Shown: positions 26,097 to 35,416, counted from the first letter of the stretch. The stretch is DNA of 64,000 nt from Lachnospiraceae bacterium MD335 (GCA_000403335.2 KE159630.1:59057-123056), one strand, 5' to 3'. Notes: a model not told the origin generated them from the letters alone. Program-made: numbers and translations.

Positions 26097-26786
26097 ATGA
26101 AAACAGTGTTAATCGTAGCGGCGCACCCTGATGATGAAATCCTTGGCGTCGGCGCGACGGCGGCAAGGCATGCGGCACAGGGAGATGCAGTGTATGCGCT
26201 TATTTTAGGAGAGGGACAGACCTCACGCGGGACGCACAGGGAAGACGTAGAGAAGGAGGTTGTGGACGCGCTTCATCAAAATACGCTGGAGAGCGCGCAG
26301 GCAATCGGCTTTCGGGACGTGTTTTTTGCGGATTTTCCCGACAATCGTTTTGACGAGGTGGATTTGCTGGATATTGTGAAGGCGGTTGAGGAAAAAATAC
26401 GTGCGCTGCAACCGCAGATTGTGTATACGCACTATAGCGGGGATTTGAATGTGGACCACCAGTATACGGCGCGCGCGGCTCTGACGGCGGCAAGACCGAT
26501 TGGGGATTACTGCGTGGAGGAGCTTTATGCGTTTGAAACGCTTTCCTCGTCGGAGTGGAATTTTGACTACAGTGCGCAGCCTGCGTTTTGCCCGAATGTG
26601 TTTGTGGATATTACGGAGTATTACGCACAGAAGGAAAAAGCGATGCAAAGTTATGTTTCGGAGCTTTGCGCGTTTCCGCACCCGCGAAGCCTTGAGGGGA
26701 TGGACGTGCTGTCCAAAACGCGGGGCATGGCGGCAGGAATGCAGCGGGCGGAGGCGTTTATGCTGATTCGCAAAACCGTAAAATAA
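26097..26786 (+). CDS. PIG-L/LmbE family deacetylase
   Basis: Zinc-dependent N-deacetylase of 229 residues, of the family acting on N-acetyl amino sugars. The metal-binding 'AAHPDDEILGVGATAARH' is at the N-terminus, and the third ligand region 'GDLNVDHQYTARAAL' is near residue 120. GAGAGG precedes the ATG at 26097. Lying between a formyltransferase-like gene and pseG, it probably removes an N-acetyl group from a Pse intermediate or product so that another acyl group can be added. That role is inference from context. Confidence 0.82.
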   Translation: MKTVLIVAAHPDDEILGVGATAARHAAQGDAVYALILGEGQTSRGTHREDVEKEVVDALHQNTLESAQAIGFRDVFFADFPDNRFDEVDLLDIVKAVEEKIRALQPQIVYTHYSGDLNVDHQYTARAALTAARPIGDYCVEELYAFETLSSSEWNFDYSAQPAFCPNVFVDITEYYAQKEKAMQSYVSELCAFPHPRSLEGMDVLSKTRGMAAGMQRAEAFMLIRKTVK

Positions 26787-26805
26787 CGGATTGAACGTTT
26801 CAATC
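26776..26805 (+). repeat. Hairpin pair at the 3' end of the PIG-L gene
   Basis: A weak hairpin CCGT/ACGG (26776-26779 and 26786-26789) encloses the stop codon (26784-26786). A perfect 7-bp inverted repeat follows: GATTGAA cgt TTCAATC (26789-26805). The layout repeats the stop-spanning palindromes elsewhere, but the first arm sequence differs. Confidence 0.4.
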
Positions 26806-26837
26806 GGCAAATACGCAGGTATTGGAGGGAACAGGAG

Positions 26838-27908
26838 ATGTTTTATATTCGTGCGGACGGCAATACGCAGATTGGCATGGGGCATGTGATGCGCTGTCTT
26901 TCGATTGCGGAAGCGGCTGCCGATTTGGGAGAACGGTGTAAGCCGGTCTTTCTCACGGCAGACGATGAATGCCGCAGTCTGATAGAGGAGCGGGGCTTTC
27001 GCGTGATTGTGCTGCATACGGATTACAGGGACATGATGAGTGAGCTTTCGCAGCTTGAAAAAATGCTGCTGCGCGAACGCGACCTTTTGCTTGTGGACAG
27101 TTATCAGGCGGATACCGCGTATTTTTCGACGGTTTCAAAGCTTGCCGTTACCGTCTGCCTGGAGGATATGGGGATGCCGTATCCCGTGGATTTGCTGATT
27201 AATTACAATCTTTATGCGCCAAAGCTTGCGGCGCAGTATCAAATGGAAGAAAAACCGCTCAACACGCTTCTCGGTGCGGAGTATATGCCGCTTCGGCGCG
27301 TATTTCAGGCGGATACCGCATATGCCGTGCGGGATAGAGTGACAGACGTCATGATTACGACAGGCGGCAGTGACCCGTATTTTGCGGCGGGGGCGTTTCT
27401 AAAGGCGTTTCTTGCGGCGGAGGGTTTGTTTTCCTGCGGGCATGAGAAAAATCCGATTACATGGCATATTGTGAGCGGTCCGTTTAATGCGTTTGCAAAG
27501 GAACTGAAGGAACGGTTCGGCGGACGGGACAATGTGGTGATTTATGAAGGATTAAAGGATTTGAAAGCGTTAATGAAACGCTGCGATGTGGCGCTGACGG
27601 CGACGGGCAGCACGGTTTATGAGATTTGCGCGCTCGGCGTACCGATGATTGCGTTTTATTTTGCCGAAAATCAAAGACAGGGAGCACAGGAGCTTGCGCT
27701 CCTTACAGATATTGTGAATGCAGGGTGTTTTAGCGCGGACCAAAAGGCGGTGACGGATCAAGCGGTGGAGGCGTTGAAGCGGTGCGTTTGTGACAAGGAT
27801 TACCGCACTTTGCTGCACAGGCAGGAGCGGCGGTTAATTGATGGAAAAGGCGCGGGGAGAATTGCAAGCAGGATTTTTCAGCTGCAATGGGAAACTGAAA
27901 AATTATAA
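26838..27908 (+). CDS. pseG: UDP-2,4-diacetamido-2,4,6-trideoxy-beta-L-altropyranose hydrolase, PseG
   Basis: Removes UDP from the PseH product before the PseI step. A GT-B-like hydrolase of 356 residues. The N-terminal 'IRADGNTQIGMGHVMRCLS' with its catalytic His is diagnostic. It continues with 'LLVDSYQADTAYF', 'MITTGGSDPYFA' and 'ALTATGSTVYEICALGVP'. GGAGG is upstream. With pseB, C, F, I and H, all six enzymes of the pathway are encoded within 7.6 kb. The stop lies in the loop of a short palindrome. Confidence 0.92.
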   Translation: MFYIRADGNTQIGMGHVMRCLSIAEAAADLGERCKPVFLTADDECRSLIEERGFRVIVLHTDYRDMMSELSQLEKMLLRERDLLLVDSYQADTAYFSTVSKLAVTVCLEDMGMPYPVDLLINYNLYAPKLAAQYQMEEKPLNTLLGAEYMPLRRVFQADTAYAVRDRVTDVMITTGGSDPYFAAGAFLKAFLAAEGLFSCGHEKNPITWHIVSGPFNAFAKELKERFGGRDNVVIYEGLKDLKALMKRCDVALTATGSTVYEICALGVPMIAFYFAENQRQGAQELALLTDIVNAGCFSADQKAVTDQAVEALKRCVCDKDYRTLLHRQERRLIDGKGAGRIASRIFQLQWETEKL

Positions 27909-27917
27909 AGTTTTCAG
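27895..27917 (+). repeat. Palindrome enclosing the pseG stop codon
   Basis: CTGAAAA (27895-27901) pairs with TTTTCAG (27911-27917); the TAA (27906-27908) is in the 9-base loop. It resembles the AAAA/TTTT core of the other stop-spanning palindromes but lacks their CACATT end. Confidence 0.45.
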
Positions 27918-27936
27918 AAATAGCTGGAGGTATACA

Positions 27937-29058
27937 ATGGCGGAAAAAAAGGACAGACAATTAAATTACGAGCTGCTGCGCATCTTAGCGATGCTGATGA
28001 TTGTGTGCCTCCACTATCTGAGCAAGGGCGGATTTTTGGGCGTGCCTGCGCGGGAGCAAATCAGCGTGTCGGGGTATGCGGCATGGTTAATTGAGGCATT
28101 CTGTCTTGTCGCGGTGAATGTCTATGTGCTGATCAGCGGGTATTTCGGAGGCGTTTCCGAGACAAAAGACGTGTTGAAACGTCCTTTGAAAATATGGAAA
28201 CAGGTGATATTTTATTCTGTGACAATCGGTGCGATTGCGATTATTACAGGGATGTACCGCCACGATATGCATCAGACGTTTATTGGTGTTTTTACGGGCT
28301 TGCAGCGGCTCGACATGTATCAGATTTTTACGTATCTTTTTCCGACCGTAACGGAGCATTACTGGTTTGCCACGTCCTATATCATTCTCTGCTTTTTTAT
28401 GCCATTTTTGGATAAGGGCGCAGATGCGCTTGACCAAAAGAGCTTTTTAAAGCTTTTAGGTGGATTTCTGCTGCTTTTCAGTGTGGCAAAGACCGTGATT
28501 CCGATGCAGCTTGCCTGGGACAAATACGGGTACGACGCGTTTTGGTTTGTGACGCTCTATCTGACGGGAGCGTATATCCGGCGGTTTGGCATTGCGTTTC
28601 TTGGCAGCAGGGCGAGGGCGCTTTGGCTTTATGCCGGAAGTGTGCTTTTGATTTTTGCGTCGTTTCTCGTGATTCGGAAGATTTTTTTCGCAACGGGAAG
28701 TCTTTCGGCGTTTATCAGCTACGCTTATACGTATAATCATCTGCTGTGCTACCTTGGCGCGGTCGGACTGTTTATGGCGTTTGACGGGCGTTTTGACAAA
28801 AGCCCAGTGCGTCTTGAGCGTATTCGGAAACCGCTGCTGCTTGTGTCGGGTGCGACGTTCGGGGTATATTTAATCCATGAGCATGTCAATATCCGGTATC
28901 TGTGGGTGGAGTGGTTTCGGTGTGCGGATTGGGTCGGTGCGCCGCTTCCCCGGTTTTTGGGACATATGGTTTTTACGGTGCTGACCGTTTATGGTGTGTG
29001 TACGCTGATCGAGCTGCTGCGTCAAAAAGTTGGAGCATTATTCATAAGGAAGAGATAG
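27937..29058 (+). CDS. Acyltransferase family 3 membrane protein (putative glycan O-acyltransferase)
   Basis: Integral membrane acyltransferase of 373 residues with about ten hydrophobic helices. The N-terminal 'LNYELLRILAMLMIVCLHYL' contains the Arg and His typical of the family. A conserved 'EHYWFATSYIILCFFMPFL' follows, and 'GVYLIHEHVNIR' lies near the C-terminus. Such proteins O-acetylate surface polysaccharides or lipid-linked sugars using acyl-CoA. The ATG at 27937 follows TGGAGG; the frame is open upstream into pseG. The acceptor is unknown; Pse or another repeat-unit sugar is plausible. Confidence 0.82.
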   Translation: MAEKKDRQLNYELLRILAMLMIVCLHYLSKGGFLGVPAREQISVSGYAAWLIEAFCLVAVNVYVLISGYFGGVSETKDVLKRPLKIWKQVIFYSVTIGAIAIITGMYRHDMHQTFIGVFTGLQRLDMYQIFTYLFPTVTEHYWFATSYIILCFFMPFLDKGADALDQKSFLKLLGGFLLLFSVAKTVIPMQLAWDKYGYDAFWFVTLYLTGAYIRRFGIAFLGSRARALWLYAGSVLLIFASFLVIRKIFFATGSLSAFISYAYTYNHLLCYLGAVGLFMAFDGRFDKSPVRLERIRKPLLLVSGATFGVYLIHEHVNIRYLWVEWFRCADWVGAPLPRFLGHMVFTVLTVYGVCTLIELLRQKVGALFIRKR

Positions 29059-30867
29059 ATGGGGAAAACGAAGAACAGTATAAGCGGAAAAAATTGTCTG
29101 AATTATTTGCTGGCGGCAGTTTTGGCGGTCTATCCGCTGCGCCATGCGTTTACGGGCGTTGATATGATGGACGCAGGGTATGCGCTTGGAAACTACCGCT
29201 TTTTTGGCGTGCTCAATCCGATGTGGAAGTTTGCGACGTATCTTGCGAATGTGACGGGGGCTGTGCTGTCATATCTTCCCGGCGGGGGGACGTGGGCAGG
29301 AATGAATATCTATTCCGGTCTGCTGATTGGCATTACGGCGGCGGCAGTGTTTTTGTATGCGTGCAGGCGCTTCGGGGGAACGTTTAAGGCGGGAACGGCG
29401 CTGCTTTTCCTTGCGGAGTTTGCCGCGCTTTCGCTGTGCTGGGCGCCGAATGTGATTTTGTATCATTATTTGGGGTATCTGCTGATGACGGCTGCCGTAA
29501 TCATTCTTTATGATGCGATTATCAAGGACAACAAAAAGGGATATCTGACAGCCGGGGAGATTTTGGGGCTGTGTATTGCCGTTCGGATGCCGAATGTTAC
29601 CTATATGGCATTGATTGTTCCGCTGTGGTATTTTAGCATTCTGAAAAAGGAGAAATTTCAAAAGCTGTGCAGCAGGACGCTTTACTGTATTGCGGGATAT
29701 GCGGTGGGGCTGATTGCGCCGCTTGGGGTTGTCTGTGTGAAATACGGTATATCTGCGTATTTGGGGATGATTACTTCGCTCTTTGCCGTCACGGACACGG
29801 CGACCGATTATAAGCCGACAGCGATGGTTGGGGCGATGTTTGGGGATTATATACGGTATAGCGCGTGGCTTGGCATTTTTGCGGTGTATGGTGTTTTGGG
29901 TGTGACAGCATTTAAAGTTGCTGGTGTTATTTTTGCAAAAAAAAGGATTGCAGATAAAATAACAATACTAATCAAAACGCTGTATCTGTTGGGAATGGCA
30001 GTGCTTTTACGATTTTGCTATGGCAGGGGCATGTTCGGCTTTGATTATACGGATTTTTTCAGCATGTATAAATGGGTGACGGTATATCTTTTGGTAGTAA
30101 TGATTGCCTGTGTGTGGGCATTGTTTTCTGCCAAAATAGAAGAGGGCGCGAAACTGTGGGCTGTTTTTTTGCTTGTAATCATATGGATTACGCCGCTTGG
30201 CAGCAATAACGGGTTATATCCGATTATGAATAATCTGTTTCTTGTTGCACCGGTATCCGTATATCTGCTTGCGAAACTTTGGGGGACGCTGCGGGCAGAT
30301 ACGAAATTTAGCGTGGACAGGCGCTTTGCTGCAGGCAGTGTGTGCTTGATGATATTGGCGTGTACAATGGTGCAGAGCATTCTTTTTGGGTATCGTTTTC
30401 TGTTTCATGATGCAAAAGCTGCCGCGCAGCAGGAAACGGTCGGCAAGCTGCAATGCAGTACAGTTATTTCAGGGATGCGGACAACTGCCGGGAAAAAGCA
30501 GGCGATTGAGGAGCTTGACAGTTTTCTTTATGAAAGCGGTTTGAATAAAAAACATGTGATATTATATGGGGATATTCCCGCGGTTTCGTATATTATGGAT
30601 ATGGAGCCGGCAGTGTTTACGACGTGGGGAGATTTGGATTCCAACAGACTTGAGCTGCTTGAGCAGGATTTGGAAAATTTGTATCAAAACGGCGAAACGC
30701 CGGTCGTGATTTTGGGGACAGAGGCATTGGAGCTTAGGGAACAGCAGGGGAAGACAGATAGAAAGCGCGATGCAGTTCTTGCGTTTGCAAAGAAGTCGCA
30801 TTATGCGCTGGTGTATGAGAATGAGATGTTTGCGGTGTATGCTTTTGGCGATACTCGTTACCCTTAA
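29059..30867 (+). CDS. Polytopic membrane protein, GT-C-like glycosyltransferase candidate
   Basis: Unrecognised 602-residue membrane protein. It has about eleven hydrophobic helices in the first 440 residues, then a soluble C-terminal part with 'HVILYGDIPAVSYIMDME' and 'TTWGDLDSNRLELLEQDL'. After the first helix comes an extracytoplasmic 'GVDMMDAGYALGNYRFF'. Acidic residues at this place are a hallmark of GT-C enzymes, which use polyprenyl-phosphate sugars. It starts right after the acyltransferase stop. An A8 run lies at 29937-29944. No WWD-type oligosaccharyltransferase motif is seen. Confidence 0.6.
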   Translation: MGKTKNSISGKNCLNYLLAAVLAVYPLRHAFTGVDMMDAGYALGNYRFFGVLNPMWKFATYLANVTGAVLSYLPGGGTWAGMNIYSGLLIGITAAAVFLYACRRFGGTFKAGTALLFLAEFAALSLCWAPNVILYHYLGYLLMTAAVIILYDAIIKDNKKGYLTAGEILGLCIAVRMPNVTYMALIVPLWYFSILKKEKFQKLCSRTLYCIAGYAVGLIAPLGVVCVKYGISAYLGMITSLFAVTDTATDYKPTAMVGAMFGDYIRYSAWLGIFAVYGVLGVTAFKVAGVIFAKKRIADKITILIKTLYLLGMAVLLRFCYGRGMFGFDYTDFFSMYKWVTVYLLVVMIACVWALFSAKIEEGAKLWAVFLLVIIWITPLGSNNGLYPIMNNLFLVAPVSVYLLAKLWGTLRADTKFSVDRRFAAGSVCLMILACTMVQSILFGYRFLFHDAKAAAQQETVGKLQCSTVISGMRTTAGKKQAIEELDSFLYESGLNKKHVILYGDIPAVSYIMDMEPAVFTTWGDLDSNRLELLEQDLENLYQNGETPVVILGTEALELREQQGKTDRKRDAVLAFAKKSHYALVYENEMFAVYAFGDTRYP

Positions 30868-30934
30868 TCTGTGCAATGATCCTTTGCCGCTTTTGGCTTC
30901 CCGCTCCACGCCGCTTCCGTTTCCAATATTTTCC

Positions 30935-30963
30935 TTGCAAAAATTCATCATAATGTGTAATAT
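30935..30963 (+). promoter_or_regulatory. Sigma-A type promoter upstream of the WecE-like gene
   Basis: TTGCAA (30935-30940), a 17-base spacer and TAATAT (30958-30963) lie in the 140-base gap between the GT-C-like gene and the aminotransferase. The rest of that gap holds no other clear signal and no terminator. Confidence 0.6.
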
Positions 30964-31007
30964 TAAGGATAGAAAAGTTTAGGCAAAATATGGGAGAGGA
31001 GAACCAC

Positions 31008-32138
31008 ATGATCAACTTTAACGTCCCTCCGTTTACGGGAAGGGAAATCGAATATATCAAGCAATCCGTGGAAAACCAGAAAATATGTGGTGACGGTCCT
31101 TTCACACAGAAATGCAGCGAATGGATTGAACGGCAGACAGACACGGCAAAATGTCTGCTCACAACATCCTGCACGCATGCGACGGAGCTTGCCGCGCTGC
31201 TTACGGACATTAAGGAGGGCGATGAGGTGATTATGCCTGCCTACACCTTCGTGTCAACGGCGGACGCGTTCGTACTGCGCGGTGCGACGGCAGTCTTTGT
31301 TGACATCCGTCCCGACACCATGAACATTGACGAAAACTTAATTGAGGCGGCAATCACTCAAAAAACAAGAGCAATCGTTCCTGTCCACTACGCGGGCGTT
31401 TCCTGCGAGATGGACAAGATTATGGCGCTTGCAAAAAAATATAACCTGTTTGTCATTGAGGACGCTGCACAGGGTATTATGGCAACCTATAAGGGAAAGG
31501 CGCTCGGCGCAATCGGTGATTTCGGCTGTTATTCGTTCCATGAGACAAAAAACTTAAGCATGGGCGAGGGCGGCGCGCTTTTAATACAGGATGAAAAATA
31601 TATTACAGATGCCGAGATTATCCGCGAAAAGGGCACAAACCGTTCGCAGTACTATCGCGGACAGGTGGACAAGTACCGCTGGATGAATTACGGTTCCTCG
31701 TACCTGCCAAGCGACATGAACGCCGCCTATTTGTGGGCGCAGTTAGAGCTTGCACAGGAAATCACGAAAGTAAGACTGGCGCGTTGGGAGCAGTACAATA
31801 CGCTGCTGCAGCCCTTAAAGGAGCGCGGGCTTTTGGAGCTTCCGACAATTCCCGAAGGCTGTGTGCACAACGGGCACATGTACTATGCAAAGGCGCGCGA
31901 TTTGGAGGAGCGTACAAGGCTTCTCGCATTTTTAAAGGAAAACGGAGTATGGAGCGTATTTCACTACGTTCCGCTTCACACTGCGCCTGCAGGGCTGAAA
32001 TTTGGCAGGTTTGCGGGTGAAGACATTTATACGACAAAAGAGAGCGAACGTATCTTCCGGCTCCCGATGTTTTACGCATTGAAGGAGTCTGAAGTGGATT
32101 ATATCGTTAGCAAGGTGAAGGAGTTCTATCACGTATGA
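31008..32138 (+). CDS. Sugar-nucleotide 4-aminotransferase (WecE/RffA-like, DegT family)
   Basis: PLP enzyme of 376 residues, the same length as WecE, which converts dTDP-4-keto-6-deoxyglucose to dTDP-4-amino-4,6-dideoxygalactose. The catalytic Lys is in 'YSFHETKNLSMGEGG', matching the WecE motif. 'TTSCTHATELAALL', 'VIEDAAQGIMATYKGK' and 'WMNYGSSYLPSDMNAAYL' also fit. I place the start at ATG 31008, with GGAG 9 bases upstream; an ATG at 30990 has no site. It overlaps the next gene by 4 bases. The keto-sugar donor would need RmlA/RmlB from elsewhere. Confidence 0.85.
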   Translation: MINFNVPPFTGREIEYIKQSVENQKICGDGPFTQKCSEWIERQTDTAKCLLTTSCTHATELAALLTDIKEGDEVIMPAYTFVSTADAFVLRGATAVFVDIRPDTMNIDENLIEAAITQKTRAIVPVHYAGVSCEMDKIMALAKKYNLFVIEDAAQGIMATYKGKALGAIGDFGCYSFHETKNLSMGEGGALLIQDEKYITDAEIIREKGTNRSQYYRGQVDKYRWMNYGSSYLPSDMNAAYLWAQLELAQEITKVRLARWEQYNTLLQPLKERGLLELPTIPEGCVHNGHMYYAKARDLEERTRLLAFLKENGVWSVFHYVPLHTAPAGLKFGRFAGEDIYTTKESERIFRLPMFYALKESEVDYIVSKVKEFYHV

Positions 32139-33943
32139 CGGATAGCCGCACAGGCAGGAAAGCAGGCAGAGTGTGTGTCCTTGCTGTATTCACCCTTCTG
32201 CTTGTGGCGTTTCCTGCGATTGTATTTGATTTTTATTATGATTTGAACGACGATACCTTAATCAAGGACATCGTCTCAGGGGCTTATACCGGCATGCCGA
32301 GCGGTTACAGCGTACAGCTTTTGTATCCGCTTTCGTGGCTGCTTGCCCTGTTGTACAAAGCTGTGCCAAATGCAGCATGGTACGGCTTGTTTTTGTGCGT
32401 CTGTCAGTTTGGCGCGGCGTTTTTGATTGCGGTGCGGCTTACCGCATTGTTTCAGAGCACAAAAGGCCGCATTATGGCGCTTCTTGCAGAGTTTTTTCTG
32501 CTCTTTGGGCTGTTTCTGCGCGAGCTTGTCATCGTACAGTACAGCGTCACGGCGGGCATGTGTATGATGTGCGCGGTTTTCCTGTTTATCACTTCCGACA
32601 ACAAAAAAGGAAGAAATGTCATTCCGCTTTTACTGGTAGTGCTTGCGTTTATGATTCGGACGGAGGTCTGCCTGATGCTGATGCCGTTTGTGCTCATGGC
32701 AGGGCTGTTTAAGTGGGCGTCGGAGGAAACGATTTTTACGGGAGCGAATTTCAGAAAATATCTTGCGCTAATCGGGGGTGCACTGCTTGGAATGCTTGTC
32801 ATGTTCAGCCTGAACATGCTTGCCTACCGTGCCAATGACTGGGGGAATTTCAGGGACTTTTTTGACGCCCGGACAAAGCTTTATGATTTTTATGACCTTC
32901 CGGTTTATGATGAGAACAAAGCATTTTATGAGTCCGTGGGACTTTCAAGGGAGTCGTATGCCCTTTTGGAAAATTACAATTTTGCACTGGACGAGTCGAT
33001 TGACACATGGCTTTTGGAGTCGATGGTGCGGTATCAGAGAAGGCAGCTGAATGATACGTTTGGTCTTGTGAGTAAAAACAGTGTCCGCGAGGCGTTTTGG
33101 CTGTATCAGCAGCGGATTTTGAAGCAGATGTCCGCCGCGGACCTTGCGGTTGCTGCCGCGTATGGGCTTTATGTCGTGTTTTGTATGATACCTGCGGTAA
33201 AAAACAGGCAGATTGGGGCGGTATTTCGCAGGATTGTGCCTAAAATCGCGCTGCTGTTGGTTATAAGGAGTGTTTTGTGGTTATATTTATATATGATGGA
33301 CAGGGTGCTTGAGCGTGTGACAATGCCGCTTCTTATGACGGAGCTTGCGTTTATTCTCGGTTTTCTGCTCTATGATCTGCGCAGGCTTGAGAAAAGCGCG
33401 GAGCCAAAGAAGGAGGGGATTACAGCGACAACTGTTTATCTGCTTGTGATTTTTCTGCTGGCAGCAGCATTTGCCGTGAATTTCGGGCGTGTCAATGACG
33501 AGTATGAGGCGCGTGCGCGTGCGGATATGCGGTGGCATGCGTTTATGGATTACTGCCGTGAACATGCAGATGCGTATTATGTGATGGATGTGTATTCCGC
33601 GACTTCGTACGAGGGTGCGTCCTACTCAGAAAAAATGTTTGAGGATGTGGATAACGCCTGTAAAAACTACGATTATTGCGGCGGGTGGCTGGCAAAGAGT
33701 CCGCTTGCGCGCAAAAAGCTTGCCGATAAAGGATTTCGGGATATGCAGAGCGCGCTTTTGCAGGAGAAGGGCGCGTACTTTGTGGCGGCGCCGGACAGGG
33801 ATATGGAATGGCTTTTAGCGTACTATGCAAAGCGCGGCGTGCGGGTACAGTGCAGGTGTGCGGACGCGATACGCACGGACAGCGGGGACGTGGCGTTTTT
33901 GGTATATGATATTCGGAGGGATGACGATGAAACCGGTAGATAA
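32135..33943 (+). CDS. Polytopic membrane protein, GT-C-like glycosyltransferase candidate
   Basis: Unrecognised 602-residue protein. The first helix (about 12-30) is followed by 'YYDLNDDTLIKDIVSGAY', an Asp-Asp pair in the first extracytoplasmic loop as expected for GT-C enzymes. About ten more helices follow, then a soluble C-terminal part from about residue 455 ('FMDYCREHADAYYVMDVYSA'). It lies between a 4-aminotransferase and a GNAT/ArnC-like pair, so it may transfer a 4-amino sugar from a polyprenyl-phosphate carrier to the glycan. Function is inferred from topology and neighbours only. Confidence 0.6.
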   Translation: MTDSRTGRKAGRVCVLAVFTLLLVAFPAIVFDFYYDLNDDTLIKDIVSGAYTGMPSGYSVQLLYPLSWLLALLYKAVPNAAWYGLFLCVCQFGAAFLIAVRLTALFQSTKGRIMALLAEFFLLFGLFLRELVIVQYSVTAGMCMMCAVFLFITSDNKKGRNVIPLLLVVLAFMIRTEVCLMLMPFVLMAGLFKWASEETIFTGANFRKYLALIGGALLGMLVMFSLNMLAYRANDWGNFRDFFDARTKLYDFYDLPVYDENKAFYESVGLSRESYALLENYNFALDESIDTWLLESMVRYQRRQLNDTFGLVSKNSVREAFWLYQQRILKQMSAADLAVAAAYGLYVVFCMIPAVKNRQIGAVFRRIVPKIALLLVIRSVLWLYLYMMDRVLERVTMPLLMTELAFILGFLLYDLRRLEKSAEPKKEGITATTVYLLVIFLLAAAFAVNFGRVNDEYEARARADMRWHAFMDYCREHADAYYVMDVYSATSYEGASYSEKMFEDVDNACKNYDYCGGWLAKSPLARKKLADKGFRDMQSALLQEKGAYFVAAPDRDMEWLLAYYAKRGVRVQCRCADAIRTDSGDVAFLVYDIRRDDDETGR

Positions 33944-34475
33944 AGATTTTATCATAAAAGGAGAACATATTTACTTGAGACCGATTACGCAGGCAGATAC
34001 AGAGCTTGTGCTTCGGTGGAGAAATGCGCCGGAGGTTGTGAAAAACTTTCTGTACCGCAAGGAAATTACCGCGCAGGAGCATCAAAGCTGGCTGGAAAAC
34101 AAGGTCTTTACGGGACAGGTACATCAGTTTGTAATTGTGGACGCGGCGGACGATACGCCGCTTGGCTCCGTTTATCTTCAAAATTTCGATGAGGAGAACA
34201 ACAAGGCGGAATGGGGACTTTTTTTGGACGGGGATAAAACGCGCGGCAGAGGTGTCGGGACGGAGGTTGGCAACCTGATTTGGGATTATGCGTTTGACAC
34301 GCTGAAGCTGCATAAGCTGCACTCAAGGGTGCTTGCGCGAAACAAACCGTGTGTGCGCATGAATGAGAAGCTTGGCTTTCCGCAGGAGGCATATCTGCGG
34401 GACGAGCTTTTACTGGACGGAAGCTATGAGGATTTAATCCTGTACGGAGCGTTAAAAGGAGACAGAGGACAATGA
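33927..34475 (+). CDS. GNAT N-acetyltransferase (sugar 4-N-acetylation candidate)
   Basis: 182-residue acetyl-CoA-dependent transferase. 'IYLRPITQADTELVLRWRN' at the N-terminus, acetyl-CoA loop 'KTRGRGVGTEVGNLIWDYA' near residue 105, and 'NKPCVRMNEKLGFPQEAYL' near 140 are typical GNAT elements. ATG 33927 is preferred for its spacing from GGAGG; ATG 33921 is possible. It overlaps both neighbours. Adjacent to a WecE-like aminotransferase it probably acetylates the 4-amino group, as WecD does. It could also serve the PglE product, for which no PglD is present. Confidence 0.78.
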   Translation: MKPVDKDFIIKGEHIYLRPITQADTELVLRWRNAPEVVKNFLYRKEITAQEHQSWLENKVFTGQVHQFVIVDAADDTPLGSVYLQNFDEENNKAEWGLFLDGDKTRGRGVGTEVGNLIWDYAFDTLKLHKLHSRVLARNKPCVRMNEKLGFPQEAYLRDELLLDGSYEDLILYGALKGDRGQ

Positions 34476-35416
34476 GCAAAATTAGCTTTGTCATACCCTG
34501 CTACCGGAGCGAACATACGATTGAGGCGGTGGTGGAGGAGATTACGGATACGATGAAGGGACTTGCGGCATACGACTATGACATTTTTCTCGTAAACGAC
34601 TGTTCTCCCGACAATACGTATACGGTAATCAGACAGATTTGTGAAAAACATAACAATGTGACAGGCATCAGCCTTGCGAAAAATTTCGGACAGCACGCGG
34701 CGCTGATGGCGGGGCTGCGCAAAGCGGACGGGGATATTGTGGTGTGCCTTGACGATGACGGACAGACGCCTGCGGACGAGGTCGGCAGTCTGATTGACGC
34801 GATTGAGCAGGGGAGCGATGTGGTGTATGCAAGCTACAATTCCAAGCAGCACAGCGCGTTTCGCAATTTCGGCAGCTATATCAATGACATTATGACGCGG
34901 ATGATGCTTGGGAAACCGAAGGAATTGCAGCTTACAAGTTATTTTGCGGCAAGGCGCTTTGTCGTGGACAGTATGCTGGCGTATGAGCACAGCTATCCGT
35001 ATGTGATCGGGCTGGTGCTGCGTGCCACGAAAAATATAACGAACGTGTCTGTAAAACATCGGAAGCGGGAAGTCGGAAACTCCGGTTATACCATGCGCAA
35101 GCTGCTCTCGCTTTGGTTTAACGGCTTTACGGCGTTCTCCATTCTTCCGCTTCGCATTGCGACGGCGACAGGCGCGCTTTTTGCAGCGGGGGGATTTCTC
35201 TATGGGATTTACACGGTGATTAAGAGGCTGGTCAATCCGGCGGTGCCGATGGGATTTAGTTCCCTTATGGCAGCAGTCGTGTTTATCGGCGGCATGTTAA
35301 TGATCATGCTCGGACTCATTGGGGAGTACATCGGACGCATTTACATCAGCATCAACCGTTCGCCGCAGTATGTGATACGCGAGGAGACAGGGACGAAGGA
35401 GGGTGAAGACTTGTGA
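34472..35416 (+). CDS. Polyprenyl-phosphate glycosyltransferase, GT2 (ArnC-like)
   Basis: 314-residue membrane-associated GT2. 'ISFVIPCYRSEHTIEAVV' and 'ISLAKNFGQHAALMAGLR' are followed by the metal site 'VCLDDDGQTPADEV' near residue 93 and 'VKHRKREVGNSGYTMRKL'. Two C-terminal helices lead to 'GLIGEYIGRIYISINRSPQY'. These features closely follow ArnC, which places an N-formyl aminoarabinose on undecaprenyl phosphate. By analogy it would load the product of the upstream aminotransferase and acetyltransferase. It overlaps its neighbours by 4 bases on each side. Confidence 0.83.
   Translation: MSKISFVIPCYRSEHTIEAVVEEITDTMKGLAAYDYDIFLVNDCSPDNTYTVIRQICEKHNNVTGISLAKNFGQHAALMAGLRKADGDIVVCLDDDGQTPADEVGSLIDAIEQGSDVVYASYNSKQHSAFRNFGSYINDIMTRMMLGKPKELQLTSYFAARRFVVDSMLAYEHSYPYVIGLVLRATKNITNVSVKHRKREVGNSGYTMRKLLSLWFNGFTAFSILPLRIATATGALFAAGGFLYGIYTVIKRLVNPAVPMGFSSLMAAVVFIGGMLMIMLGLIGEYIGRIYISINRSPQYVIREETGTKEGEDL

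Noticed and set aside
20381..27908. Flagellin glycosylation island
   Set aside because: Pse genes often serve flagellin, but no flagellar gene or Maf-type transferase is in the window; the acceptor is left open.
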